Assembly (NCBI GenBank): GCA_030654695.1
Contig: JAURWY010000016.1
Location: 93,391-157,390 of the forward strand
DNA length: 64,000 nucleotides
Direction of reading: 5' to 3'
From: Polaromonas sp.
Lineage (GTDB): Bacteria > Pseudomonadota > Gammaproteobacteria > Burkholderiales > Burkholderiaceae_C
The first letter of the stretch is position 1. Each line of letters begins with the position of its first letter. Under the pieces are notes generated by a model. That model saw only the letters and a list, made by a program, of their open reading frames with translations. It was not told where the DNA came from and did not search any database. Position numbers and translations under genes: made by a program. Shown in pieces: positions 8,996-18,767 of the stretch.

Positions 8996-9967
8996 TCAAT
9001 TCGCGGTGGCGCCAGATTTTTTCACCAACTGAGCCCACTTGACTAATTCGGCCCGGATCAAGGCGTCGAACTCCGCAGGGCTGCCAAAGGTCGGTTCGAT
9101 ACCAAGCGCTAGAAGTTGCTCTTTAAGCGCTGGCGCGGACATGGCGCGACCCAATGCCGCGTGCAATGTGGCCAGCACGTCTTTGGGTGTTCCAACGGGA
9201 GCCAACACACCCAGCCAGTTGGAAACCTCAAAGCCCACCAGACCTGACTCGGAAAGTGTCGGCGTCTGGGGCAAGATGCTCATCCGCACTTTGCTCGTGA
9301 CGCCCAGCACGCGCACCTTACCGCTCTTGATGTGCTCCTCATACGCCGTCATAGAGTCGAACGTCATGTCGAGGCGACCCGCCAAAAGATCCAACACGAC
9401 TGGCGCGCTACCGCGGTAAGGCACATGCAACATGTCAACACCCGCCATCGATTCAAATAAAGCGCCAGACAAATGGCCGGTGCTCCCGCTACCCGCTGAG
9501 CCGTAAGTCAGCACGCCCGGCTGCTTTTTTGCCAGCGCCATCAGCTCTAAGATGTTCTTGGCCGGTAAAGCGGCCCTGACCATCAACACGCGTGGCGCGA
9601 TGTGCGTCTGGCTGATCGGCGCAAAATCCTTCAGCGGGTCGTAGCGCAAATTTGGGTAAATCGCCGGGTTGATCGCCTGCGTGCCCACGGTACCAAACAG
9701 CATGGTGTAGCCATCTGGCGCAGCACGCGCCACCGTCTCTGCGGCCAAGGCACCGCCAGCGCCACCGCGATTTTCAATGACGATTTGCTGGCCCAGTTCA
9801 GCCCCTAAACGCACCCCCATGGCGCGCGCCATCAGATCTCCCCCGCCACCCGCAGGATATGGCACGATCAAGCGCAGAGGCTTCTCAGGAAAAGCCGCCA
9901 TTGAAGGCGATACCCAACCAATCCAGCCGAGGATGGCAATAGCGATCACATGTTTGATTTTTTTCAC
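8996..9967 (-). CDS. Bug/TctC family periplasmic solute-binding protein
   Basis: A 323-residue tripartite-tricarboxylate-transporter receptor of the Bug family, hugely expanded in Burkholderiales. An N-terminal signal peptide (about residues 1-24, ending SMAAFP) precedes the mature start PEKPLRLIVPYPAGGGGD. The family blocks GGAGGALAAE and GTVGTQAINPAIYPNLRYD are visible. It should bind a small carboxylate in the periplasm. As first gene of the minus-strand operon it suggests that the cluster consumes an imported organic acid. The membrane components TctA/TctB are not encoded here. Confidence 0.93.
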   Translation of the reverse strand: MKKIKHVIAIAILGWIGWVSPSMAAFPEKPLRLIVPYPAGGGGDLMARAMGVRLGAELGQQIVIENRGGAGGALAAETVARAAPDGYTMLFGTVGTQAINPAIYPNLRYDPLKDFAPISQTHIAPRVLMVRAALPAKNILELMALAKKQPGVLTYGSAGSGSTGHLSGALFESMAGVDMLHVPYRGSAPVVLDLLAGRLDMTFDSMTAYEEHIKSGKVRVLGVTSKVRMSILPQTPTLSESGLVGFEVSNWLGVLAPVGTPKDVLATLHAALGRAMSAPALKEQLLALGIEPTFGSPAEFDALIRAELVKWAQLVKKSGATAN

Positions 9968-10019
9968 TGATGGCTGCCTTGCTGAGAGTGTTTTAAGTGA
10001 TGCAGAATCTTTAACTCCC

Positions 10020-10032
10020 TACTTTAAAAGTA
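10020..10032. promoter_or_regulatory. Perfect 13-bp palindrome upstream of bug operon
   Basis: TACTTT and AAAGTA flank a single central base, about 55 bases upstream of the Bug protein start codon. The position and symmetry fit an operator for a dimeric repressor or activator controlling the leftward operon. No regulator family can be assigned from the motif alone. Confidence 0.35.
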
Positions 10033-10339
10033 AGTACTCCATCAGGCTAGGCGAGCAGGGACATATCAGCTATGACCGAGGCCAACGACGTGCGGTGGTT
10101 TTTGGCGTGCGACCTTGTAGCGGTGAGCACTGACTTTTCGTTGTCACTGTAAAAGCAAGACTCGACGCCGCATCGCCTCATGTTGATGATGAATACTGCC
10201 AAAGTGCTGGCTCCTGCACTGATCACGCTTTGTCTACGTTCCCCATTTAAAAGTCAAAAGTACCCAACCCCAATTGCAAAAGTCCACACGTACAGCTTTC
10301 TGACCCGAGGCCTACAATCTCTTTCCTTACAAGCAAATG

Positions 10340-10355
10340 ACGGCCATATGGCCGT
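10340..10355. promoter_or_regulatory. Perfect 16-bp palindrome in maeB leader
   Basis: The sequence ACGGCCATATGGCCGT is an exact inverted repeat ending seven bases before the AGGAG ribosome-binding site (about 10362-10366) of maeB. In RNA it could fold only as a very tight hairpin, so a DNA-level operator or an occluding structure next to the ribosome site are both possible. Confidence 0.35.
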
Positions 10356-10375
10356 TCCAGCAGGAGACGCTTCAG

Positions 10376-12685
10376 ATGCCAAAGACACCGGTAGACCACG
10401 AACAAGAAAAACGCAACGAGCTGCGCCGTGCAGCACTTGAATACCACGAATTTCCGACCGCTGGCAAAGTGGCCATCATGGCCACCAAACAGCTGATCAA
10501 CCAGCGTGACTTGGCTTTGGCTTACACGCCAGGCGTGGCCGCACCTTGCGAAGAAATTGTCAAAGACCCGAACGCTGCCTACAAGTACACCAGCCGCGGC
10601 AATTTGGTCGCCGTGATCACCAACGGCACGGCGGTACTCGGTTTGGGCAACATTGGCCCACTGGCTTCCAAGCCAGTGATGGAAGGTAAGGCCGTGCTGT
10701 TCAAGAAATTCGCTGGTGTGGATGTTTTTGACATCGAGATCGACGAGCTGGACCCGGCCAAACTGGTCGACATCATCGCTTCACTAGAGCCAACCTTCGG
10801 CGCCATCAACTTAGAAGACATCCGCGCGCCTGACTGCTTCTTCATCGAGCGCGAGCTGCGCAAGCGCATGAAGATTCCGGTCTTTCACGATGACCAGCAT
10901 GGCACCGCCATCACTGTTGGCGCCGCTATCTTGAATGCCCTTAAAGTCGCCAACAAAGACCCTAAAAAGATCAAATTGGTCACGTCAGGTGCCGGCGCTG
11001 CCGCCTTGGCCTGCCTGAAACTCTTGGTCAAACTGGGTATTCCACGCGAAAACATCTTTGTGACCGACTTGGCTGGCGTGGTTTATGAAGGCCGTACCGA
11101 GCTGATGGACGAAGATAAGATCCAGTTTTCGCAAAAAACAGCGGCTCGCACCTTGAGCGAGATCATTGAAGGCGCAGACGTCTTCCTCGGCCTGTCGGCT
11201 GGCGGCGTCCTTAAAAAGGACATGGTTGCCAAAATGGCGGCGAATCCGATCATCTTTGCGTTGGCCAACCCCAACCCAGAAATCACACCCGAAGACGTCA
11301 AATCGGTTCGCAATGACGCCATCATCGCCACCGGTCGCTCCGATTACCCGAATCAAGTCAACAACGTCCTGTGCTTCCCCTACATCTTCCGCGGTGCGCT
11401 GGACGCCGGCGCGTCGACCATCACCGTCGAAATGGAAATTGCCGCCGTACACGCCATTGCCGAACTGGCTCAAGCGGAACAGAGCGAGGTGGTTGCCGCC
11501 GTCTACGTTGGCGAACAGCTCTCATTTGGCCCTGAATACCTGATACCCAAGCCGTTTGACCCGCGCCTGATGATCAAAATCGCACCGGCCGTTGCCCAAG
11601 CCGCAGCCGACAGTGGCGTGGCGCTGCGCCCCATTGAAGACATGGACGCCTACCGCGAAAAGCTGCAAAGTTTTGTCTACGCCTCGGGCACGGTGATGAA
11701 ACCGATTTATGCCGCTGCTAAAGCGGGCAGTCGCAAGCGCGTGGCTTATGCCGAAGGCGAAGAAGAACGCGTGTTGCGGGCTTGCCAAATTGTGGTCGAC
11801 GAGGGCTTGGCCCGGCCGACACTGATTGGCCGACCCGCGGTGATTGCCCAGCGCATTGCCAAGTTCGGGCTGCGCCTGAAAGAAGAACTCGATTACGACG
11901 TTGTCAATGTTGAGCAAGACCACCGTTACCGTGACTTCTGGCAGACCTACCACCGCATGATGGAACGCCGAGGCGTGACGGTGCAAATGGCCAAGATCGA
12001 AATGCGCCGGCGCCTGACCTTGATCGGCAGCATGTTGCTGCACAAGGGTGACGTCGATGGCTTGATTTGCGGCACCTGGGGCACGACATCCCATCACCTC
12101 GAATACATTGACCAAGTCATCGGCAAGCGCGCTGGGGTCCATACCTACGCTTGCATGAACGGTCTGATCTTGCCGGGCCGTCAAGTATTCTTGCTTGACA
12201 CGCACGTCAACTATGACCCGACGGCCGAACAACTCGCCGAAATCACCACCTTGGCCGCGGAAGAAATGATGCGCTTTGGCATCAAGCCGAAAGCCGCCTT
12301 GCTGTCCCACTCCAACTTTGGCTCATCGAATCAACCGAGCGCCCTCAAGATGCGCCAAACCCTCGAGTTACTGCGTGATAAGTCGCCTTGGCTCGAAGTT
12401 GACGGCGAAATGCACGGCGATGTGGCATTGGATGCAGATGCGCGTGGACTCGTCATGCCCAACAGCACTCTCAGCGGCGAAGCCAATTTGCTGGTGCTGC
12501 CAAATATCGACGCCGCGAATATTGCATACAACCTGCTCAAAACAGCCGCTGGCGGCAATATTGCGGTAGGGCCGGTATTGCTGGGGGCTGACAAACCGGT
12601 GCATATTCTGACGGCTAGCACCACCGTCAGACGTCTTGTGAACATGACCGCACTGACTGTAGCGGACGCTAACGCAGGTCGTTAA
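10376..12685 (+). CDS. maeB: NADP-dependent malic enzyme with phosphotransacetylase-like domain
   Basis: A 769-residue MaeB-type malic enzyme converting malate to pyruvate and CO2 with NADP. The malic N-terminal domain (residues about 15-155) contains [10 protein letters not shown] and [16 protein letters not shown]. The NAD(P)-binding domain (about 160-400) contains [13 protein letters not shown]. The C-terminal third (about 430-769) is the phosphate-acetyltransferase-like regulatory domain typical of the long bacterial form. The start at 10376 is preferred over 10337 because an AGGAG motif stands 10 bases before it and the protein then begins [10 protein letters not shown]. It is transcribed divergently from the organic-acid operon and could feed C4 products into pyruvate. 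Confidence 0.94.
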   Translation: MPKTPVDHEQEKRNELRRAALEYHEFPTAGKVAIMATKQLINQRDLALAYTPGVAAPCEEIVKDPNAAYKYTSRGNLVAVITNGTAVLGLGNIGPLASKPVMEGKAVLFKKFAGVDVFDIEIDELDPAKLVDIIASLEPTFGAINLEDIRAPDCFFIERELRKRMKIPVFHDDQHGTAITVGAAILNALKVANKDPKKIKLVTSGAGAAALACLKLLVKLGIPRENIFVTDLAGVVYEGRTELMDEDKIQFSQKTAARTLSEIIEGADVFLGLSAGGVLKKDMVAKMAANPIIFALANPNPEITPEDVKSVRNDAIIATGRSDYPNQVNNVLCFPYIFRGALDAGASTITVEMEIAAVHAIAELAQAEQSEVVAAVYVGEQLSFGPEYLIPKPFDPRLMIKIAPAVAQAAADSGVALRPIEDMDAYREKLQSFVYASGTVMKPIYAAAKAGSRKRVAYAEGEEERVLRACQIVVDEGLARPTLIGRPAVIAQRIAKFGLRLKEELDYDVVNVEQDHRYRDFWQTYHRMMERRGVTVQMAKIEMRRRLTLIGSMLLHKGDVDGLICGTWGTTSHHLEYIDQVIGKRAGVHTYACMNGLILPGRQVFLLDTHVNYDPTAEQLAEITTLAAEEMMRFGIKPKAALLSHSNFGSSNQPSALKMRQTLELLRDKSPWLEVDGEMHGDVALDADARGLVMPNSTLSGEANLLVLPNIDAANIAYNLLKTAAGGNIAVGPVLLGADKPVHILTASTTVRRLVNMTALTVADANAGR

Positions 12686-12700
12686 AAAGATCTCCCGCGA

Positions 12701-12739
12701 GTCAGCGCTAACTTTCAATTTGAAAGACCTTGCGCTGAC
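12701..12739 (+). terminator. Two-tier hairpin after maeB
   Basis: GTCAGCGC at 12701-12708 pairs with GCGCTGAC at 12732-12739, and inside it CTTTCAA pairs with TTGAAAG. The structure begins 16 bases after the maeB stop. There is no clear following T-run, so it may be a processing/stability hairpin rather than an intrinsic terminator. Confidence 0.45.
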
Positions 12740-12860
12740 TGCCCAATCTTTAAGCAGACTATTGCAATTTCTGCGCACATGAGTCAAACTACGCCCCTTG
12801 AAGATTCAGGGTTAACCCGACGACACTGGGGAATCTTGAAGTTCAAGAAAGGCGTTTTTC

Positions 12861-13292
12861 ATGTTTCGCAGTCGCTGTTGGAGTTTTAAAAGTTGGGGCG
12901 CGCAGTTCCGGGCCATCAGTGTCACGCTGCTGGTACTGCTGACACTGTCAGGGCTGTTCAGCACCATGACGGTGCACGCCAAAAGCTTGGTTACAACCTC
13001 CCATGAGCCCATTGCGCTGAGCCAACTGCCCCCACAAGGGCAAGCCATGATGGTGCTGATTTATCAGGGCGGACCATTCAAGTACGACAAGGATGGCACG
13101 GTGTTTGGCAATCGGGAGCGTTTACTCCCGGCCCGACAGCGCGGTTATTACCGCGAATACACCGTCCAAACGCCAGGGGAACGTAGCCGTGGTGCGCGGC
13201 GTATTGTGTGTGGCGGCGATCGGCCGGCTACACCAGACGCTTGCTTTTACACCGACGACCACTACGCCAGTTACCGCCAGATCGCTCGGTGA
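12861..13292 (+). CDS. Secreted guanyl-specific (barnase/RNase Sa-like) ribonuclease
   Basis: A 143-residue protein with a signal-peptide-like N-terminus (hydrophobic core about residues 18-34, likely cleavage after HA at 39-40). A compact microbial ribonuclease domain follows. The family core GGPFKYDKDGTVFGNRERLLP, REYTV, GARRIVCGG and FYTDDHYASYR is recognisable. Glu99, Arg113 or Arg114 and His134 match the general base, phosphate-binding and general acid residues of the barnase/RNase Sa family. Two cysteines (117 and 128) could form a disulfide after export. It would cleave RNA outside the cytoplasm, for nutrition or antagonism. The next gene encodes its presumed inhibitor. Confidence 0.88.
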   Translation: MFRSRCWSFKSWGAQFRAISVTLLVLLTLSGLFSTMTVHAKSLVTTSHEPIALSQLPPQGQAMMVLIYQGGPFKYDKDGTVFGNRERLLPARQRGYYREYTVQTPGERSRGARRIVCGGDRPATPDACFYTDDHYASYRQIAR

Positions 13293-13358
13293 AATCGAGC
13301 GGTCCAGCCAGTTTTAGTTTATTTGTTGGTTAACTTGTTATTAGAAAGAGACACGAAG

Positions 13359-13760
13359 ATGGACACACCACTTCGTACTGTGAGGCCAAATATTGTTCAA
13401 TCGATACGCGCATTTCGCGTACCGGAATTGCAAGATGCGGCAACCGAATTAGGCCATCACTTTCTGTATGCGAACCTGGGCAATGCCCAGAGCAAGCAGG
13501 ATGTGTTGGACATGATTGCGGCCCAGTACACATTCCCCGCCCATTTTGGCAAAAACTTCGATGCGCTGTATGACTGCATGACCGACTTGGTTCACAAGTC
13601 TGGCCAACAGCCTGGCTTTATCGTGGTGCTGGAACAAATTCCGGCCAATGCCAAGTTTGACAAAGAAGCACGCGAGCAGCTGCTGGACATCTTCAGAGAT
13701 GCCGCGGATTATTGGGCGGATCGAAAGATACCGTTCCGATGCTTCTATTCTTTTCTGTAG
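13359..13760 (+). CDS. Barstar-family ribonuclease inhibitor
   Basis: A 133-residue cytoplasmic protein of the barstar family. It has the signature FPAHFGKNFDALYDCMTDL, where the acidic helix residues occupy the nuclease active site in barnase-barstar complexes. The ATG at 13359 was chosen over the upstream in-frame start at 13323 because it follows a purine-rich AGAAAGAGA stretch and fits family length. The nuclease gene ends 66 bases upstream on the same strand, so the pair forms a toxin-immunity unit protecting the cell from enzyme that folds before export. Confidence 0.9.
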   Translation: MDTPLRTVRPNIVQSIRAFRVPELQDAATELGHHFLYANLGNAQSKQDVLDMIAAQYTFPAHFGKNFDALYDCMTDLVHKSGQQPGFIVVLEQIPANAKFDKEAREQLLDIFRDAADYWADRKIPFRCFYSFL

Positions 13761-13974
13761 CCCGCTCCCCAGACATCGGCCAAGGGGATCGGGCGAATGA
13801 GGCCCAGCAAGCAGTGGATGAAGGCGGCGAAGTGATGCCGACCGACAAGCTGATCGACGTATCACCATTGGCGCTACGCATGAGCAGTCCTTTCAACGCG
13901 GGTTATTGGATGGCTGCAGCTTAAAACTGCACGTCCCAACAACTCGTGGTGAATGCCACGCTTGCACAAGAAAA

Positions 13975-13997
13975 AGCCCGCTAGAAGCGGGCTTTTT
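13975..13997. terminator. Bidirectional intrinsic terminator between barstar gene and rsmA
   Basis: An 8-bp perfect stem AGCCCGCT/AGCGGGCT with a 3-base loop is flanked by an A-run on the left and a T-run on the right. It therefore reads as a rho-independent terminator in both directions. It ends at the rsmA stop codon and serves the convergent units. Confidence 0.85.
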
Positions 13998-14815
13998 TAT
14001 GACGATTTCGCCACGACCCCGTTAGCAGACAGCGCCTGCACCAACGCAATGTATTCGGCTACCGGCACTTCTTCAGCGCGGCGCTGGACGTTGAATTCAC
14101 CGCCAAATTCGCGCTCTTCCAACCAGCGACCGAGCGTGTGCCGCAATAACTTGCGGCGCTGGCTGAAAGCCACTTGCACCACTTCGCTGAGCAACTTCAC
14201 CTCCAGCACAGCGGGTTCAGCATGCGGGACCATGCGCACCACAGCGCTGTTGACGCGCGGCGGTGGGTCAAAGCTTTGCGGTGGCACCAGCAACACATTC
14301 TCCATCGCATAACGCCACTGCAGCATGACACTCAATCGGCCGTAGTCCGATGTCGAAGGCCGAGCCACCATGCGGTCAATCACTTCCTTTTGCAGCATGA
14401 AGTGCTGATCTTCGATCATGTCGACCACCTCCAGCAAGTGAAACAAGATGGGCGTCGAAATGTTGTAGGGCAGGTTGCCGACGACGCGGAGTTTCATGGC
14501 CCCCACGCTTGCCGCTTCGCGAGTTGCACCGCAGATGTCTGCGGCAAGAGCGCGAAAATCGACTCGCAGCACGTCACCTTCGACCACGGTGAGTTGCGGA
14601 TGCGCCCGCAACTGCTTGGCCAAATCGCGGTCTAACTCAATCACCGTGAGATGTCCAAGCCGCTCCACCAAGGGCTGCGTCATCGCAGCCAAGCCAGGGC
14701 CAATTTCGACCATGGGATCGCTAGGCTTCGGGTCAATCGCTTGAATAATGTCTTGAATGATGCCGCGATCGGTCAGAAAATGCTGACCGAACCGTTTACG
14801 CGCAATGTGCTTCAT
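13997..14815 (-). CDS. rsmA: 16S rRNA dimethyladenosine transferase RsmA (KsgA)
   Basis: A 272-residue SAM-dependent methyltransferase that dimethylates A1518 and A1519 of 16S rRNA late in 30S assembly. It starts [15 protein letters not shown] and has [14 protein letters not shown] (SAM motif I) and [18 protein letters not shown], the NLPY catalytic motif. The ATG at 14815 gives the canonical N-terminus; a longer in-frame version would run into surA. It follows surA by seven bases in the lptD-surA-rsmA operon (pdxA, common in enterics, is absent). Confidence 0.96.
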   Translation of the reverse strand: MKHIARKRFGQHFLTDRGIIQDIIQAIDPKPSDPMVEIGPGLAAMTQPLVERLGHLTVIELDRDLAKQLRAHPQLTVVEGDVLRVDFRALAADICGATREAASVGAMKLRVVGNLPYNISTPILFHLLEVVDMIEDQHFMLQKEVIDRMVARPSTSDYGRLSVMLQWRYAMENVLLVPPQSFDPPPRVNSAVVRMVPHAEPAVLEVKLLSEVVQVAFSQRRKLLRHTLGRWLEEREFGGEFNVQRRAEEVPVAEYIALVQALSANGVVAKSS

Positions 14816-14822
14816 GCGATTT

Positions 14823-16223
14823 TCAATTTCGAAACTCCACATACGCGCGACCGCGCACATCTTGCAGCCACTGGTTGTACGCTTCGTCTACTTTTCTTGC
14901 GCGCACGATGCTCCGAACCGCCTCACGCTGCTCGCGCTCTGACAGCGCTGTCTCGCGCCGCTCCTGCACCTCGATCAGGTGCACGCCAAACCGTGACACC
15001 AAAGGTTCGGACACCTGACCAAGTGCGAGCTGATTCATGGTTTGCTCGAATTCGGGGACGAACATGCCGGGTGACGCCCAACCAAGATCACCGCCCTCTT
15101 TGGCCGAACCGTCCTGGCTGTTATCACGCGCCAGTGCCGCGAAATCGGCCTGACCGGCAGCGATACGTCGTTTGAAGTCGGCCAATTTGTCTTTGGCGGC
15201 CTGCTCGGTCAGCTGGGGGCTGAGCCGTAACAAGATGTGGCGCGCCCGGGTCTGCATGATGCTGGCGCCTACGGCACCGCGTTTTTTCTCGATCAGCTTG
15301 ATCACATGGAAACCTGCGCCACTGCGCAGCGGTCCTGCCAAACCGCCTGCCGACAGGCTGCGTGTGGCATCGACAAACAGCGTTGGCAGCCGGTCGGCTG
15401 GGCGCGGTCCGAGTTCGCCGCCGCTCGCCGCTTCAGGCGAATCAGACATCTCAGCGGCCACCGTGGCAAAGGTCTCGCCCGCACGAATGCGCGCCAATGC
15501 GCGCTGGGCCTTGGCTTGCAGTGCATTCACTTGTGCAGGCGTGGCAGACTCCGGCACCGCCACCAAAATTTGAGCGATATTGAGCAGCTCAGGGCTCGAC
15601 TGTGCTTGGGCGTCACGCTCACGCAAAAACTGGTCGATGTCCAATTCGCTCACTTTGACCCGTGCGTCGACTTCACGTTCGCGCAGCCGCGCCAACGTCA
15701 ACTCGTCGCGCAAGTCGGCCCGAAAACGCAAGTAATCCATGCCATCTGCGGCCAAGCGACTTTTTAATTCATCCAAAGACAGCTGGTTTTGTTGGGCCAC
15801 GGTCGCGGCCGCTTGATCGACGGCGGCCTCATCCGGACGCACCGCTAGCTCACGCGCCAGTTGCAGCTGCGCACGTTCGATGATCAAACGTTCCAAAACC
15901 TCGCGCGCAAGCTGGTCGCGCGGCGGCACAGTCCCCTGCCGCGACAGTTGCTGCTCGATGCGGACCAAGCGGGTTTGCACATCATTGTTGGTGATGGGCT
16001 CTGAGTTAACCACCGCGACGATGAAGTCCCCCGGGGGAGCTTGCGGCCCCGCATCAACTGGCATGGCCAAGCTGGGCGCCTTGGTGGCGCTTGGAAGACG
16101 CAAGGTTTGCGCATTCACCGGCAGCACAGCAGCCAGTGTCAGCGCCACCACGAGTCCGCACAGGACCAGCGAGCTCCGTAGAAAGAGCTGGCTGAAGTCG
16201 AAGGAGGAAAAGTGCTTAGTCAT
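14823..16223 (-). CDS. surA: Periplasmic chaperone/peptidyl-prolyl isomerase SurA
   Basis: A 466-residue periplasmic protein escorting outer-membrane barrels such as LptD. The signal peptide spans roughly residues 1-37 (hydrophobic [18 protein letters not shown], then NAQ). The SurA N-terminal helical domain ([20 protein letters not shown] onward) precedes two parvulin domains (first near [12 protein letters not shown], second near [12 protein letters not shown]) and a C-terminal helix. The chosen ATG at 16223 overlaps the last eight bases of lptD; the extended version lies inside lptD. Overlap plus order indicate coupled expression with its client. Confidence 0.95.
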   Translation of the reverse strand: MTKHFSSFDFSQLFLRSSLVLCGLVVALTLAAVLPVNAQTLRLPSATKAPSLAMPVDAGPQAPPGDFIVAVVNSEPITNNDVQTRLVRIEQQLSRQGTVPPRDQLAREVLERLIIERAQLQLARELAVRPDEAAVDQAAATVAQQNQLSLDELKSRLAADGMDYLRFRADLRDELTLARLREREVDARVKVSELDIDQFLRERDAQAQSSPELLNIAQILVAVPESATPAQVNALQAKAQRALARIRAGETFATVAAEMSDSPEAASGGELGPRPADRLPTLFVDATRSLSAGGLAGPLRSGAGFHVIKLIEKKRGAVGASIMQTRARHILLRLSPQLTEQAAKDKLADFKRRIAAGQADFAALARDNSQDGSAKEGGDLGWASPGMFVPEFEQTMNQLALGQVSEPLVSRFGVHLIEVQERRETALSEREQREAVRSIVRARKVDEAYNQWLQDVRGRAYVEFRN

Positions 16224-18720
16224 AGTTGGTAAACCGGCTCGGGGGCGTGGTCTGCTCGCGCAGGAGTTGGTATTTTGGGATATTAGCGCGGAGTGCTTGG
16301 AGAGGATTCTCACCAATTCGGGCGAAGCCGACAAATTCGAGCTGAAACATGATTTGGGTATTTCCCGGCTGGGAATAGCCAACAGCGATGGCGCTTTGTG
16401 TGCGTTGCAACACGACACGGCCAATCCAGCAGCAACCATCGTATTCAAAGCCGACAACCGAATTCACCAGCATTTTGTCGAACATGCTGTAGTTCAAGCG
16501 GCCAACGCTGTACCAGCGGCCGCCCCCTTGGCCGCGACCTGCGCCTAGGTCTTCTCCCTTGTCGCCCCACAGGTCATTGATTGGCCATTGCCAGCTGATG
16601 CCGCGCTGATCGCTGGCACCAACGCCAACGCCGACCTGCTTCAAGTAAGACACGTTGATAACGCGGTAATTGCTGGGGCTGTAACGGGCGCTCACGCTGC
16701 TTCGCTCAACCTCTCCGAGCTTTGGGTTGTATTGGGTGGTGGCGTCAACAGACCATTCGCGCGTCCAATTGGCCGTCGCACCAAGCAGCAAGTCGCTCAA
16801 GCGGTCTGTCACCGGCTCTGCACCCGGGAGTGCGACGAGCTGGTCTTCGAAACGCAGGCGCTGGGCCACGCCAAAGCGCATCAATTCGGCACCGCTGGCC
16901 GGGTCCAGCAAGCGCGACGTCAGACCCAACGTCAACAGGTTGGCATCTGAAACCCGGTCATTGCCGGCAAATGCGTTTTCGGTGAAAACCGTGGCGAAAT
17001 TAAAGCTGTTGTCACCGGAGTCATAGTTGGGCAAGAAGTTTTGATTCCGGTAGGGCGTCCGAACATAAAACGCGCGCGGCTCCAGCGTCTGCGTGAAACT
17101 CCGACCAAAGTAAGACGCGTCACGTTCAAACTGCAGCCCGGCGTCTAGGCTGAAGGTGGGCACCACCACGTTGGCAGACGTTAGCCCCACGCCCCCGGCG
17201 GTAGTCAACGGCGCATCAAACTGATAACTGGTGGCGCGCAGCTGCAACTTAGGCGTGATGTAGCCCGCCGGCCAGAGAAACGGTCGGCTGATTTCCACCC
17301 GGGCGAAGGCGCGCTGTCCATTGGTCGGAAAGTAGCTCGGGATACTCGCCGCCGAGAAGCCCGTGAAGTCGCCATCCAGAGACCAGTCGACGCCGCTCAC
17401 GCTGCCCAGTGACACATTGCTGCGGGCATAACGCGCGGTGATTTGCGGCAGCCGGTCGTACGGCGGCACGATGGGCGAGGCAAGATCTTGCAGCGCCTGC
17501 CACTTCTGTACCCGAAATGAGGTGTTTAAAAACCCTTGGCCCCAGGTCAAATTCAGATCGTTGTTCAACAGCCGCTGCGTCAGACTGGTGCTGCCACCAC
17601 TGGCGCCCCCCAGACTACTGCCTGTCAGGCTGGTGCCACCAAAGGCAGAAAAATCACGCCAGTAATTGTCATCGCTGACACGATTCAGCGTCAGGCCAAC
17701 GCCGACATTGCCAATGCTGGAAAGTCCCGTGTTGATCACGCCGTTGTGCTGATAACCCAATGACCAGCGGTCCTCAGTGCGCAGCATGTCACTTGGCAAG
17801 TAGCTCGCGCGAAGTGAGCCGCGGTAGCCCGGTTCGAGGTAACGGAATTCGCCCGCCAAATTAACGCCTCGCTTGCTCGCGTAGGTCGGCGTCAGCGTGG
17901 CGTCGCGGTTGGGCGCGATGTCGAAATAATAAGGCGCCGTCACCGCGAGGCCACTGATCGAGTCCACCGCAAAGCTCGGCGGCATCACGCCCGACTTGCG
18001 CTTGTCGCTCAATGGAAAAGACAGCGAGCCGGGCCAATGCAAAATCGGCACGTCCTTGAAGCGCAGGGTCGCACCGGTAGCGATACCAATCTCTTTGTCA
18101 AAGTCAAACGTGAAGCGCTCACCGGTCATCTGCCAATCGGGCATCCAACTGTCTTCGTTGCCGCGCTCGCAGGTCGTGTAGGTGGCTTGGTTCGCCACAA
18201 AGTGTTTGTCATCGACAAAAATAATTTGCGAGGCTTGTCCATTACCGCCAGCTAAAAACCGGTAATTCGGCTGCGTGAAAACGCCTTCGAAAGTGTCTAT
18301 CTTCAGCGTCAGCTCAGGGCCCCAGAATAAATTGCCAGAATGACTGATGCGCACATTACCGCGGGTTTTCACCCGATCGTCGGGCTGAAAGTATTCAAGC
18401 CGGTCAGCCCGCAGCGAGGTCTTGCCGCGCCGCAGTTCAGCGCGGCCCTCAAGGGTGGTTTCAATATTGGTGCGGCCAGTGATCAGGTCACCGTAAACAA
18501 ACGTCGGGACTTCGTAGCCTGGACCTTCGAGCTGGTTTTCAACCAACCTTGGCGAGCTTTTCAGCGTCGTACGCAGCTCGCCCCCGGGGAGGCGGGTGGG
18601 CAAGGTCTGGGCGTGCAACGGCGCACCTGTCATGAGACCCAGCGCGATCAAATGGACCGAGCTCAGGACTGCATGCCCGATGGGCGCGAGAATAAGGGGG
18701 ATGTGAGATGCTGAACGCAT
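16216..18720 (-). CDS. lptD: LPS-assembly outer-membrane protein LptD
   Basis: An 834-residue protein inserting lipopolysaccharide into the outer leaflet with LptE. A signal peptide precedes a periplasmic OstA/LptA-like beta-jellyroll (about residues 60-190, with RGKTSLRADRLEYFQPDDR). A long C-terminal barrel with many alternating strands (GVMPPSFAVDSISGL, RFGVAQRLRFEDQL) follows. First gene of lptD-surA-rsmA. The 47-base gap to the divergent amgK-like gene must hold both promoters. Confidence 0.95.
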   Translation of the reverse strand: MRSASHIPLILAPIGHAVLSSVHLIALGLMTGAPLHAQTLPTRLPGGELRTTLKSSPRLVENQLEGPGYEVPTFVYGDLITGRTNIETTLEGRAELRRGKTSLRADRLEYFQPDDRVKTRGNVRISHSGNLFWGPELTLKIDTFEGVFTQPNYRFLAGGNGQASQIIFVDDKHFVANQATYTTCERGNEDSWMPDWQMTGERFTFDFDKEIGIATGATLRFKDVPILHWPGSLSFPLSDKRKSGVMPPSFAVDSISGLAVTAPYYFDIAPNRDATLTPTYASKRGVNLAGEFRYLEPGYRGSLRASYLPSDMLRTEDRWSLGYQHNGVINTGLSSIGNVGVGLTLNRVSDDNYWRDFSAFGGTSLTGSSLGGASGGSTSLTQRLLNNDLNLTWGQGFLNTSFRVQKWQALQDLASPIVPPYDRLPQITARYARSNVSLGSVSGVDWSLDGDFTGFSAASIPSYFPTNGQRAFARVEISRPFLWPAGYITPKLQLRATSYQFDAPLTTAGGVGLTSANVVVPTFSLDAGLQFERDASYFGRSFTQTLEPRAFYVRTPYRNQNFLPNYDSGDNSFNFATVFTENAFAGNDRVSDANLLTLGLTSRLLDPASGAELMRFGVAQRLRFEDQLVALPGAEPVTDRLSDLLLGATANWTREWSVDATTQYNPKLGEVERSSVSARYSPSNYRVINVSYLKQVGVGVGASDQRGISWQWPINDLWGDKGEDLGAGRGQGGGRWYSVGRLNYSMFDKMLVNSVVGFEYDGCCWIGRVVLQRTQSAIAVGYSQPGNTQIMFQLEFVGFARIGENPLQALRANIPKYQLLREQTTPPSRFTNYD

Positions 18721-18767
18721 CGTTAATGTGAGATAAACCCGGTTTGTCGATTTCCGTCTGATTATCC

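Larger units (their letters stand above)
9968..10375. other. Divergent intergenic region between bug operon and maeB
   Basis: About 400 bases with no credible gene. It must hold the leftward promoter of the catabolic operon and the rightward promoter of maeB. Two perfect palindromes stand out: a 13-base one at 10020-10032 near the catabolic operon side, and a 16-base one at 10340-10355 just before the maeB ribosome-binding site. No regulator gene lies between the two divergent units. Confidence 0.6.

Noticed and set aside
11522..12310. 262-codon minus-strand frame inside maeB
   Set aside because: Antisense to the conserved phosphotransacetylase-like domain of malic enzyme; no ribosome site and no domain.
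13712..13924. 70-codon plus-strand frame after the barstar gene
   Set aside because: Overlaps the 3' end of the inhibitor gene, has no ribosome site or motif, and an equal-length frame lies on the other strand.
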